64,000 nt of DNA from Micromonospora chalcea (GTDB lineage: Bacteria; Actinomycetota; Actinomycetes; Mycobacteriales; Micromonosporaceae): the NCBI RefSeq assembly GCF_002926165.1, contig NZ_MAGP01000001.1:186001-250000 (forward strand). Reading direction: 5' to 3'. A program made the translations under genes and the position numbers. Shown here in pieces: positions 50,833 to 59,103 of this stretch; the first letter of the stretch is position 1; each line of letters starts with the position of its first letter. The notes below the pieces were generated by a model. The model saw nothing but the letters and a program-made list of their open reading frames with translations, was not told the origin of the DNA and did not search any database.

Positions 50833-52287
50833 GTGGCACGAACCGCTCAGACGACGCGGACGGTTGCGGTGGTGGTCTCGGCGACCCTGGCACTCGGCGC
50901 GGGGGCGCTGGCCGGGGTGCCGCCCGCGTCGGCGGCGACGGTGGACACGACCGCGTCGTACGTGTTCGTGAACCGGCACAGCGGCAAGGCGATGGACCTG
51001 TACGACTGGTCGACGGCGGAGAGCGCGCCGGTGAACCAGTGGACGCGCAACGACCTCGCGGTGCAGCAGTGGCAGTTCGTGGACGCCGGTGGCGGCTTCT
51101 ACAGGGTGCGGTCGCGGCACAGCGGGAAGGTGCTGGAACTGCCGAGCGGCAGCGACGGCACCCAGCTGGTGCAGTCCACCGACAGGTCGTCGGCCACGCA
51201 GCAGTTCCGGTTGCAGGACTCCGCGGGCGGGTTCGTGCGGTTCGTGAACCGCCAGTGGAACAAGGTGATCGACGTGTGGGGCTGGTCGACCGCCGACGGC
51301 GGCCGGCTGGCCGGCTACTCCGACCTGGACGGCGGCAACCAGCAGTGGCAGCTGATCCGCCTGGGCGGCGGGACGCCGACCACCCCGGCACCCACCACTC
51401 CGGCGCCGGCCTATCCGCAGCCCGGCCGGGTCACCGGCGACATCGGCGTGCACGACCCGACGGTGGTCAGACGACCCGACGGCACCTACCTCGTCGCGCA
51501 CACAGGTGACGACATCGCGTTGAAGACCTCCACCGACCGGGTGGCCTTCCGCAACGCGGGCACCGTCTTCCCCGGTGGCGCGCCGTGGACCACCACGTAC
51601 ACGGGTGGCGCGCGCAACCTCTGGGCGCCCGACCTGTCGTACCGCAACGGGCGCTATCACCTGTACTACTCGGCGTCGACCTTCGGCTCCAACCGTTCGG
51701 CGATCTTCCTGGCCACCAGCGCCACCGGAGCCTCCGGGAGCTGGACCAACGAGGGGCTGGTCGTCGAGTCGCGGACCACCGACGACTTCAACGCCATCGA
51801 CCCGAACCTCACCGTCGACGACCAGGGCCGCTGGTGGCTCACCTTCGGCTCGTTCTGGTCCGGCATCAAGATGATCCCGATCGACCCGGCCACCGGACGC
51901 CGGCTCGGCACCGCCATGTACGGTCTCGCGAACTACGGCCCCGGCATCGAGGCGCCGGTCCTGGTCAAGCGCGGCGCCTGGTACTACCTGTACGTCTCGT
52001 TCGACAGATGCTGCCAGGGCGCCGCTAGCACGTACCGGATCATGGTCGGCCGTTCGGCGAGCCCGACCGGGCCGTTCCTGGACCGCGCCGGCCGGGACAT
52101 GCTCGCCGGGGGCGGCACCCAGATCCTCGCCTCGCACGGCAGCGTGCACGGGCCCGGCCACCAGGCGGTCCTCGCCGACACCGACGGCGACGTCCTCTTC
52201 TACCACTACTACGCCGACAACGGCGCGTCGCTGCTCGGCGTCAACCGCATCGGCTACGACGCCGACGCCTGGCCCTACGTCTACTGA
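50833..52287 (+). CDS. Secreted CBM13-GH43 endo-1,5-alpha-L-arabinanase
   Basis: Secreted enzyme of 484 residues: signal peptide ending ASA-AT (about residue 36), a ricin-type CBM13 module (about 37-178) with three QxW-type repeats, a Pro/Thr linker, and a GH43 propeller (about 200-484). The catalytic base is in GVHDPTVV, the middle Asp in NAIDPNL and the acid Glu in GPGIEAPVLV; the domain resembles subfamily 5 endo-arabinanases that cut linear arabinan. GTG at 50833 behind GGGAGGT. It is the first gene of a four-gene secreted operon. Confidence 0.9.
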   Translation: MARTAQTTRTVAVVVSATLALGAGALAGVPPASAATVDTTASYVFVNRHSGKAMDLYDWSTAESAPVNQWTRNDLAVQQWQFVDAGGGFYRVRSRHSGKVLELPSGSDGTQLVQSTDRSSATQQFRLQDSAGGFVRFVNRQWNKVIDVWGWSTADGGRLAGYSDLDGGNQQWQLIRLGGGTPTTPAPTTPAPAYPQPGRVTGDIGVHDPTVVRRPDGTYLVAHTGDDIALKTSTDRVAFRNAGTVFPGGAPWTTTYTGGARNLWAPDLSYRNGRYHLYYSASTFGSNRSAIFLATSATGASGSWTNEGLVVESRTTDDFNAIDPNLTVDDQGRWWLTFGSFWSGIKMIPIDPATGRRLGTAMYGLANYGPGIEAPVLVKRGAWYYLYVSFDRCCQGAASTYRIMVGRSASPTGPFLDRAGRDMLAGGGTQILASHGSVHGPGHQAVLADTDGDVLFYHYYADNGASLLGVNRIGYDADAWPYVY

Positions 52288-52325
52288 CCCGGGACCACCG
52301 ATACCTGGCCCACCTGGGAGGGCAC

Positions 52326-53819
52326 ATGCCGCTTCGACACCTGCTCCGCACGGCCCACCGGGCCGGCGCGGCGCCCGCACGCCGTCGCCTGCGGCCGATG
52401 CTGGCCGCGGCGCTCGCGGCGATCGCCGTGACCGCCGGCCTGCCGGTGGCCGGACCCGCGCAGGCCGCACCGGCGGTGAACCACACCAACCCGCTGGTCA
52501 ACCAGCGTGCCGATCCACACATCGTCAAGCACACCGACGGCTACTACTACATGACCGCGACGGTGCCGGAGTACGACCGGATCGTGCTCCGGCGGGCCAC
52601 CACCCTCCAGGGACTGGCCGGCGCCGCGGAGACGACGATCTGGCGCCGGCACACCAGCGGAGAGATGGGCGCCCACATCTGGGCGCCGGAGATCCACTTC
52701 ATAAACGGCAAGTGGTACGTCTACTTCGCCGCCGGACGCACCGACGACGTGTGGCGGATCCGGATGTACGTGCTGGAGAACACGAGCGCGAACCCGCTGT
52801 CCGGCTCGTGGACCGAACGCGGCCGGATCACCACGCCGTGGGACACGTTCAGCCTGGACGCCTCCACGTTCGTCGTGAACGGGGTGCGGTACCTGACCTG
52901 GGCCCAGCAGGAACCCGGCATCTCCACCAACTCCAACGTCTACCTCGCCCGGATGGGCGCCAACCCGTGGCAGATCACCGGCACGGTGACCCGGCTGGTG
53001 GTGCCGACGTACGACTGGGAGACCCGGGGTTACCGGGTGGCCGAGGGCCCGACGGTGATCCAGCGCAACGGCCGGGTGTTCCTCACCTACTCGGCGAGCG
53101 CCACCGACGCCAACTACTGCCTCGGCATGCTGACCGCGTCCGCCGGCGCGAACCTGCCCGACGCCGCCGCCTGGAGCAAGAGCCCGACCCCGGTGTTCGC
53201 CAGCAGCGCCGCCACCGGCCAGTACGGCCCCGGACACAACTCCTTCACCGTCTCCGACGACGGGCAGAGCGACATCCTGGTCTACCACGACCGCAACTAC
53301 CGGGACATCAGCGGCGACCCGCTCAACGACCCGAACCGGCGGACCCGGATCCAGAAGCTGTACTGGAACGCCGACGGCACCCCGAACTTCGGCATCCCCG
53401 TGCCCGACGGGGCCACCCCGGTCCGGCTGCGGTCACACGACCTGACGACGAGCTACGTCCGGCACTACGACTACCGCGCCCGCGTCGAGCCGAACGTGAC
53501 GAAGCTGGCCGACTCGCAGTTCCGCATCGTCCCCGGCCTCGCCGGCGGCGGATCGGTGTCGCTGGAGTCCACGAACTTCCCCGGCTACTACCTGAGGCAC
53601 CGCGCGTTCGCCCTCTACGTCGAACGCGACGACGGCTCCGCCCTGTTCGACAACGACGCGAGCTTCCAGCGCCGTCCCGGCCTGGCCGCGCCCGAGGCGC
53701 TCTCGCTGGAGTCGCAGAACTACAGCGGCCGGTACGTCCGCCACCGCGACGGACTGCTCCAGCTCGAAGCGGTGGACACCAGCGCCGACCGGGCCACTGC
53801 CACCTTCCACCTGGAGTAG
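52326..53819 (+). CDS. Secreted GH43-CBM42 exo-arabinanase / arabinofuranosidase
   Basis: Secreted enzyme of 497 residues: long signal peptide (to about residue 48), GH43 domain (about 50-355; base Asp in NQRADPHIV, middle Asp in FSLDAST, acid Glu in RVAEGPTVI) and a C-terminal AbfB/CBM42 module (about 360-497) that binds arabinofuranose side chains. The combination is that of exo-1,5-alpha-L-arabinofuranosidases such as Streptomyces Araf43A. ATG at 52326 after GGGAGGG, 38 bp after the previous gene, so co-transcription is likely. Confidence 0.9.
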   Translation: MPLRHLLRTAHRAGAAPARRRLRPMLAAALAAIAVTAGLPVAGPAQAAPAVNHTNPLVNQRADPHIVKHTDGYYYMTATVPEYDRIVLRRATTLQGLAGAAETTIWRRHTSGEMGAHIWAPEIHFINGKWYVYFAAGRTDDVWRIRMYVLENTSANPLSGSWTERGRITTPWDTFSLDASTFVVNGVRYLTWAQQEPGISTNSNVYLARMGANPWQITGTVTRLVVPTYDWETRGYRVAEGPTVIQRNGRVFLTYSASATDANYCLGMLTASAGANLPDAAAWSKSPTPVFASSAATGQYGPGHNSFTVSDDGQSDILVYHDRNYRDISGDPLNDPNRRTRIQKLYWNADGTPNFGIPVPDGATPVRLRSHDLTTSYVRHYDYRARVEPNVTKLADSQFRIVPGLAGGGSVSLESTNFPGYYLRHRAFALYVERDDGSALFDNDASFQRRPGLAAPEALSLESQNYSGRYVRHRDGLLQLEAVDTSADRATATFHLE

Positions 53820-53857
53820 GCGCCCGCAAACCGGCGTACCCCCTTTGGAGGTCCACG

Positions 53858-55507
53858 ATGCTCAACCCCGCAGTGACGTCGCCGCCCGGCGCCCGACGGC
53901 CCCGGCGGGCCGGCCTGGTGCTGGCCCTCGTGGCGGCGGTGGCCGGCGCGATCGGCGTGGCCGCGCCGCCGGCGCAGGCCGCCACCATCGACACCAGCGC
54001 CTGGTACGTGCTGGTCAACCGCAACAGCGGCAAGGTCCTCGACGTCCGGGACACCTCGACCGCCGACGGCGCGGCCATCCAGCAGTGGTCCCGCAACGAC
54101 GGGGCCTGGCAGCAGTTCCGCTTCGTCAGCTCCGGCAGCGGCTACTACCGCCTGCAGAACCGCAACAGCGGCAAGGTCGTCGACCTGTGGGAGTGGAACA
54201 CCGCCGACGGCGCCGAGTACCGGCAGTGGCCCGACCTCAACGGCGCGAACCAGCAGTTCCGGGTCCTCGACTCGGACAGCGGCTACGTCCGCCTGATCAA
54301 CAGGCACTCCAACAAGGCCCTGGAGGTCTGGGAGCGGTCGACCGCCGACGGCGCCCGGATCAGCCAGTACACCGACCTCAACGGCGCCAACCAGCAGTGG
54401 CAACTGGTCCCGATCGGTACCGGCACGCCCACCACGCCGCCACCGGCCACCGGGTGCGGCAGCGGCTCGTACCAGGCCGAGGCCGTGTTGAACGGTGGAA
54501 CCTGGACGGCCCGCAACGGATCGTCGACCGTGTACACCGGCTCGGACATGCTCGCCGCGATGCAGGCGGCGGTGAACTCGCTGACGCCGGGACGGACCGC
54601 GAAGCAGCGGGTGGTGGTGCGCGGCTCCGGCTCGATGAGCGCGGGCTCGCGGTTGTCGCTGCCGTCGTACACGACGCTGGCGGTCTGCGGCACGATCAAC
54701 GTGACCGGCTCGGGGTCGGGCGACTACGCGCCGGTCTACTCCCGCGGCACCACCGACGTCGAGGTGCAGAATCTGACGCTCACCGGTGCTCCGCTGTACG
54801 GGATCTTCATGCGCAACGTGAACAACCTGACGCTCGGGCAGATCGACATGCGGCTGTCCGGCGGCCTGGGCGTGCGGATCGACAACCACGGTGGCGACCG
54901 GGCGGTCAAGGTGCGCAACGTGCGCATCGACACCGTGTACGTGTCGGGGACCGGCGCGCACGGCGTCGAGACGTACGGCGTCGACGGCCTGACGATCGGC
55001 ACCGTCACCGCGCGCAACACCGGATACTCCGGTCTGCTGCTCAACGACACGATCAACGCCACAGTGGGCACCGTCGACGCGCAGGGCGCCGGCACCGGAA
55101 CCGGCTACGCGGCGTTCCGGATGGCCAACCGCAACGGCCGGATCGGCAGCTCGTACCCGACGAACATCCGGGTCGGCACCGTGATCGCGTCCGGTGGCGG
55201 CCGGGGGATCTTCTGCGTGTCGGAGTCCGGCGGCGCGGTCGTCGACCGGGTGACGATCTCCAACACCGGCAACAACTCGATCCTCGTGGAGAACTGCTAC
55301 AACGTCACGATCGCCGGGGTGTCCGGCACGGTGACCGGCGGCGGCGAGGTGCGCATCGCCTCCCGGACCGAGTTCCCGATCTCCTCGGGCATCCGCTTCC
55401 AGAACCTCTCCGTCACCAACACCAACATCACCCAGAGTCCCTGCGGCGGAGCGAACAACACGATCAGCAACGTCACGCGGGTCAACTCGACGCTGACCTG
55501 GTGTTGA
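53858..55507 (+). CDS. Secreted CBM13 plus right-handed beta-helix protein
   Basis: Secreted protein of 549 residues: signal peptide to about residue 42, CBM13 (about 43-188) nearly identical to that of the next gene, a short Thr/Pro linker and a parallel beta-helix domain (about 200-549) with Asn/Val-rich coils and four or more Cys. No standard pectate-lyase or GH28 catalytic motif was found, so the activity is open; the context suggests pectin or arabinogalactan side chains. ATG at 53858 behind TTTGGAGGT. Confidence 0.75.
   Translation: MLNPAVTSPPGARRPRRAGLVLALVAAVAGAIGVAAPPAQAATIDTSAWYVLVNRNSGKVLDVRDTSTADGAAIQQWSRNDGAWQQFRFVSSGSGYYRLQNRNSGKVVDLWEWNTADGAEYRQWPDLNGANQQFRVLDSDSGYVRLINRHSNKALEVWERSTADGARISQYTDLNGANQQWQLVPIGTGTPTTPPPATGCGSGSYQAEAVLNGGTWTARNGSSTVYTGSDMLAAMQAAVNSLTPGRTAKQRVVVRGSGSMSAGSRLSLPSYTTLAVCGTINVTGSGSGDYAPVYSRGTTDVEVQNLTLTGAPLYGIFMRNVNNLTLGQIDMRLSGGLGVRIDNHGGDRAVKVRNVRIDTVYVSGTGAHGVETYGVDGLTIGTVTARNTGYSGLLLNDTINATVGTVDAQGAGTGTGYAAFRMANRNGRIGSSYPTNIRVGTVIASGGGRGIFCVSESGGAVVDRVTISNTGNNSILVENCYNVTIAGVSGTVTGGGEVRIASRTEFPISSGIRFQNLSVTNTNITQSPCGGANNTISNVTRVNSTLTWC
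53981..54418 (+). repeat. CBM13-coding repeat, copy 1
   Basis: A 438-bp stretch that is nearly identical at DNA level to 55695-56132, of exactly the same length and with only scattered substitutions. It encodes the carbohydrate-binding module and points to recent duplication or gene conversion. Confidence 0.9.
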
Positions 55508-55568
55508 GCGCCGCAGGCGCACCCCCCGCACCACCCACCCACCACCACCGTCCACCGGAGGAGTCCCC

Positions 55569-57011
55569 GTGACAACGGCTCTCACCACCACCGAAAGGCG
55601 CCGGCGGCACCGCTGGCGGTCAGTGGTCGCCGCCGCCGGCGCCCTCGTCGTCGGCACCGTCGGCGCGGTCGTCGCATCGCCCTCGGCCCAGGCCGCGACC
55701 ATCGACACAGGCGCGTACTACGTGCTGGTCAACCGCAACAGCGGCAAGGTCCTCGACGTCCGGGACACCTCGACCGCCGACGGCGCGGTGATCCAGCAGT
55801 GGTCCCGCAACGACGGCGCGTGGCAGCAGTTCCAGTTCGTCTCCTCCGGCAGCGGCTACTACCGCCTGCGAGCCCGCCACAGCGGCAAGGTGATCGACCT
55901 GTGGGAATGGAACACCGCCGACGGCGCCGAGTACCGGCAGTGGCCCGACCTCAACGGCACGAACCAGCAGTTCCGGGTCCTCGACTCGGACAGCGGCTAC
56001 GTCCGCCTGATCAACAGGCACTCCAGCAAGGCCCTGGAGGTCTGGGAGCGGTCGACCGCCGACGGCGCCCGGATCAGCCAGTACACCGACCTCAACGGGT
56101 GGAACCAGCAGTGGCAACTGGTGCCGATCGGCGCTGGCAGCCCCGGCACGCCCCAGACCGGGCTGGTCGGCTGGGCCACCCAGAACGGCGGCACCACCGG
56201 CGGCGGCAACGCCGCCGTCACCACGGTGACCAGCGCGTCCGCCCTGTCCAGCGCGCTCGGGTCGTCCAGCGCCGCGGTGATCCGGGTCTCCGGCACGATC
56301 TCCTGCTCCGGCATGCTGCGGGTCCGCTCCAACAAGACGATCCTCGGCAACGCCGGCGCGACGATCTCCGGCTGCGGATTCACCGTCAGCGGCGACCGCA
56401 ACGTCATCGTCCGCAACCTGAACTTCCGCAACTGGAACGATGACGCGATAAACGTCGAGCAGTCGGCCACCAACATCTGGATCGACCACAACAGCTTCAC
56501 CAACGGGTACGACGGCGCTGTCGACATCAAGCGCGGCTCCGACTTCGTCACCGTGTCCTGGAACCGCGTCTACGGTCACGACAAGTCGATGCTGCTGGGC
56601 CACAGCGACGACAACGGCAGCCAGGACGTCGGGCACCTGCGGGTCACCTACCACCACAACTGGTTCGACGGCTCCAACCAGCGCCACCCGCGGGTGCGCT
56701 TCGGCAACCCGGTCCACGTCTACAACAACCTCTACAGCAACGTCGGCGGCTACGGCGTGGCGTCGACGATGAACGCCGGGGTGCTCGTGGAGGGCAACTA
56801 CTTCGAGAACACCGCCGACCCCTACCACCGGGGCGAGGGCTCCTCCGGCCCCGGATCCCTGGTCGCACGCAACAACTGCTTCGTCAACTCGGGGGCCGGG
56901 CAGGCCGGAGGCAGCGTCGCCGGCATCCCGTACCCGTACACGATGGACGCCGCCTGCGACGTGAAGTCCGTCGTGACGGCGGGCGCCGGCGCCGGCCGGA
57001 TCAGCGTCTGA
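55569..57011 (+). CDS. Secreted CBM13-PL1 pectate lyase
   Basis: Secreted enzyme of 480 residues: signal peptide to about residue 42, CBM13 (about 43-188), and a PL1 beta-helix (about 195-480). Pectate-lyase motifs are visible: NIWIDHNSF (the vWiDH motif), DGAVDIKRGSDFVTVSWN with Ca2+ ligands, and RHPRVRFG carrying the catalytic Arg region. It cleaves polygalacturonate by beta-elimination with calcium. GTG at 55569 behind GGAGGAG. It is the last secreted gene of the operon and is followed by a strong terminator. Confidence 0.93.
   Translation: MTTALTTTERRRRHRWRSVVAAAGALVVGTVGAVVASPSAQAATIDTGAYYVLVNRNSGKVLDVRDTSTADGAVIQQWSRNDGAWQQFQFVSSGSGYYRLRARHSGKVIDLWEWNTADGAEYRQWPDLNGTNQQFRVLDSDSGYVRLINRHSSKALEVWERSTADGARISQYTDLNGWNQQWQLVPIGAGSPGTPQTGLVGWATQNGGTTGGGNAAVTTVTSASALSSALGSSSAAVIRVSGTISCSGMLRVRSNKTILGNAGATISGCGFTVSGDRNVIVRNLNFRNWNDDAINVEQSATNIWIDHNSFTNGYDGAVDIKRGSDFVTVSWNRVYGHDKSMLLGHSDDNGSQDVGHLRVTYHHNWFDGSNQRHPRVRFGNPVHVYNNLYSNVGGYGVASTMNAGVLVEGNYFENTADPYHRGEGSSGPGSLVARNNCFVNSGAGQAGGSVAGIPYPYTMDAACDVKSVVTAGAGAGRISV
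55695..56132 (+). repeat. CBM13-coding repeat, copy 2
   Basis: Second copy of the 438-bp CBM13 segment, in the pectate-lyase gene. The catalytic parts of the two genes that follow the copies are unrelated, so only the binding module was shared. Confidence 0.9.
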
Positions 57012-57040
57012 CCGCGCGCCGCCTGGCGCCAACACGTCAC

Positions 57041-57080
57041 CGGCTGGGCCGGCCCGGGCTTTCTCGGGCCGGCCCAGCCG
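57041..57080 (+). terminator. Terminator after pectate lyase gene
   Basis: Perfect 16-bp arms CGGCTGGGCCGGCCCG / CGGGCCGGCCCAGCCG with an 8-nt loop GGCTTTCT, 30 bp after the stop. Confidence 0.85.
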
Positions 57081-57164
57081 TCGGAAGCAGGGCCGGGCCG
57101 GGCTCTCATTGCGGGGCCGCCGAGGGGGTGACGGGATGAACTATCGGAAGAAGTTCCGGAAACA

Positions 57165-57178
57165 GAAAGCGCTAACAG
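57165..57178. promoter_or_regulatory. LacI-like site GAAAGCGCTAACAG
   Basis: Contains the AGCGCT centre and a TAACA half-site of the common LacI-family operator; the left half deviates. It lies about 120 bp upstream of the GH43 gene. Confidence 0.4.
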
Positions 57179-57259
57179 AACACAGATGTACTGGTCGTCG
57201 ACATTGTCACTAGAACGCTTCAACGGATAGTCTGTGCCGGTCGGGCGATCGAAGTTCGC

Positions 57260-57270
57260 CGAAACTTTCG
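57260..57270. promoter_or_regulatory. Xylan-regulator operator CGAAACTTTCG
   Basis: Exact match to the CGAA-ACTTTCG element described upstream of streptomycete xylanase and beta-xylosidase genes (BxlR/XlnR-type regulation). It lies 26 bp before the GH43 beta-xylosidase start, with a shorter CGAAGTTCG at 57250. The regulator is not encoded in the window. Confidence 0.75.
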
Positions 57271-57296
57271 ACAAGCTACCGCTACGGAGAAGCGAC

Positions 57297-58952
57297 ATGA
57301 CGACCGCAACAAAGAGCCCCGAAACAGCCGGGCCCCACGGCGGCGAGGTGCGCGGCCGTCTGATCCGAAATCCGGTTCTTCCCGGCTTCAACCCCGACCC
57401 GTCGATCTTGCGCGTCGGCACCGATTACTACATCGCGACGTCGACCTTCGAGTGGTACCCGGGTGTCCGCCTGCACCACTCGACCGACCTGGTGCACTGG
57501 CGCCCGCTCGGCGGCGTCCTCACCGAGCGGCGTCTTCTCGACCTCACCGGAGCGGGTGACTCCTGTGGCGTCTGGGCGCCCGATCTGTCCTATGTGGATG
57601 GCGAATTCCATCTCCTCTACGCCGACGTCGCCAGCTTCGCCAGCGGGTACTGGGATCCCCAGAACTACCTGGTGACCGCGTCCGACCTGGCCGGGCCCTG
57701 GTCGGATCCGGTGGTGCTGCACGGGCGCGGGTTCGACGCGGCGTTGTTCCACGACGAGGACGGCACGACCTGGATGCTGTCGATGACCGCGGACTGGCGG
57801 CCCGGCCGCGACCGGTTCGCCGGCATTCAGATCCAGCAGTACGACCGTGAGGCCCGTCGCCTCGTCGGCGCCGAACGGGTCATCTTCCACGGCACCACGG
57901 TCGGCGTCACCGAAGGGCCGCACCTGTACCAGAAGGACGGCTGGTACTACCTGGTGACCGCGGAGGGTGGCACGTCCTGGACGCACCAGGTGACAGTGGC
58001 CCGCTCGCGTAGCCTGTTCGGGCCGTACGAGGTCGATCCGGCCGGCCCGATGCTCACCTCGCACGGTCGTCCCGAGCTGGAGCTGCAGAAGGCCGGCCAC
58101 GGCAGTCTCGTGTCCACGCCGGACGGGCGTTGGTACCTGGCGCACCTGACCGCCCGGCCGTACACCCCACTCGGCCGGTGCGTGCTCGGCCGGGAGACCG
58201 CGATCCAGGCCGTGCAGTGGCCGGAGGGGGAGTGGCCGCGCATCGAGGGCGGGGTACCGGCGGTGACGGTGCCGGTGCCGGGCGAAGCCGAGCCGGCAGA
58301 GGATCCGACGGAGGACCGGGACGACTTCACCGGGCCGGTGCTCGGCCCGGAGTGGTCGACGCTGCGCCGCCCCGCCACTGCGGACTGGGTGGACCTCACG
58401 TCGCGTCCGTCGTACCTGCGGATCCAGGGCGGGCAGTCGCCGGTCGGCCGCCAGCGTCCGAGCCTGGTCGCGCGCCGTGTGACCGCGCAGCAGTGCGAGC
58501 TGACCGCGCACATGCGCTTCGAGCCGGCCAACTACCGCCAGCTCGCCGGCGTCACCGCCTACTACAACACCCGCAACTGGCACTTCGCCTACGTGACCGC
58601 CGACGACGACGGGCGGCCGGTACTCGAGGTGATGTCGTCCGACAACGGCCGGCGGGCCATGCACGACGCGTGCCGCGTCGAACTGCCGGAAGCGGGGGAG
58701 ATCACGCTGCGGGTCACCTTCGACGGTCCCCGTGTCACGTTCGCCTATCAACCAGCCGGCGCGGCGCACTGGATCGGGCTGCCGGCGGAACTGGACGCCA
58801 CCATCCTGTCCGACGAGTACGCGGCGACGCTCGTGGACGGTGAGCCGGAGGGCTGGGGCTTCACCGGCGCGTTCGTCGGCCTGTGGGTACAGGATCTGGG
58901 CGCCGAAGGCGGATACGCGGACTTCGACTGGGCCTCGTACCGCTCCTGGTGA
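57297..58952 (+). CDS. GH43 beta-xylosidase (subfamily 11-like)
   Basis: Cytoplasmic enzyme of 551 residues without signal peptide. GH43 propeller with base Asp in PGFNPDPSILR, WAPDLSYVDGEFHLLY, the middle Asp in GFDAALFHDEDG and acid Glu in GVTEGPHLYQKDG, followed by the C-terminal beta-sandwich (about 350-551) typical of XynB-like xylosidases. It releases xylose from short xylo-oligomers, often with arabinofuranosidase side activity. ATG at 57297 behind CGGAGAAGC. It has its own promoter region with an exact xylan-regulator site, so it is separate from the preceding pectin operon. Confidence 0.93.
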   Translation: MTTATKSPETAGPHGGEVRGRLIRNPVLPGFNPDPSILRVGTDYYIATSTFEWYPGVRLHHSTDLVHWRPLGGVLTERRLLDLTGAGDSCGVWAPDLSYVDGEFHLLYADVASFASGYWDPQNYLVTASDLAGPWSDPVVLHGRGFDAALFHDEDGTTWMLSMTADWRPGRDRFAGIQIQQYDREARRLVGAERVIFHGTTVGVTEGPHLYQKDGWYYLVTAEGGTSWTHQVTVARSRSLFGPYEVDPAGPMLTSHGRPELELQKAGHGSLVSTPDGRWYLAHLTARPYTPLGRCVLGRETAIQAVQWPEGEWPRIEGGVPAVTVPVPGEAEPAEDPTEDRDDFTGPVLGPEWSTLRRPATADWVDLTSRPSYLRIQGGQSPVGRQRPSLVARRVTAQQCELTAHMRFEPANYRQLAGVTAYYNTRNWHFAYVTADDDGRPVLEVMSSDNGRRAMHDACRVELPEAGEITLRVTFDGPRVTFAYQPAGAAHWIGLPAELDATILSDEYAATLVDGEPEGWGFTGAFVGLWVQDLGAEGGYADFDWASYRSW

Positions 58953-59103
58953 GTAGTGGCCGGCCTGATCGCGGCCGGGTGTGTGCGCCGTCCCCGGCGT
59001 CCGCGCCCGGCCGCGTCGCGTTGCGCACCCGGTCGGTCGACGTCTCGGCGCGGCACGTGGAAACATGGTCGACGTACGTCGATCGATCGAACGGGGGATC
59101 ATC

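Noticed and set aside
53981..56132. Tandem repeats within the CBM13 genes considered as a CRISPR-like or minisatellite array
   Set aside because: The repeats are the three internal subdomains of the ricin-type fold plus the duplicated module; there are no uniform repeats and spacers.
53720..57035. Minus-strand frames of 470-660 codons opposite the CBM13 enzymes
   Set aside because: They mirror the repeats of the plus-strand CBM13 genes and show no domain; the plus-strand genes have signal peptides and catalytic motifs.
59060..59095. Palindromic CGACGTACGTCGATCGATCG before the P450 as an operator
   Set aside because: It is a run of overlapping self-complementary CG/TA tetramers without a defined arm-spacer layout, so it is not called.
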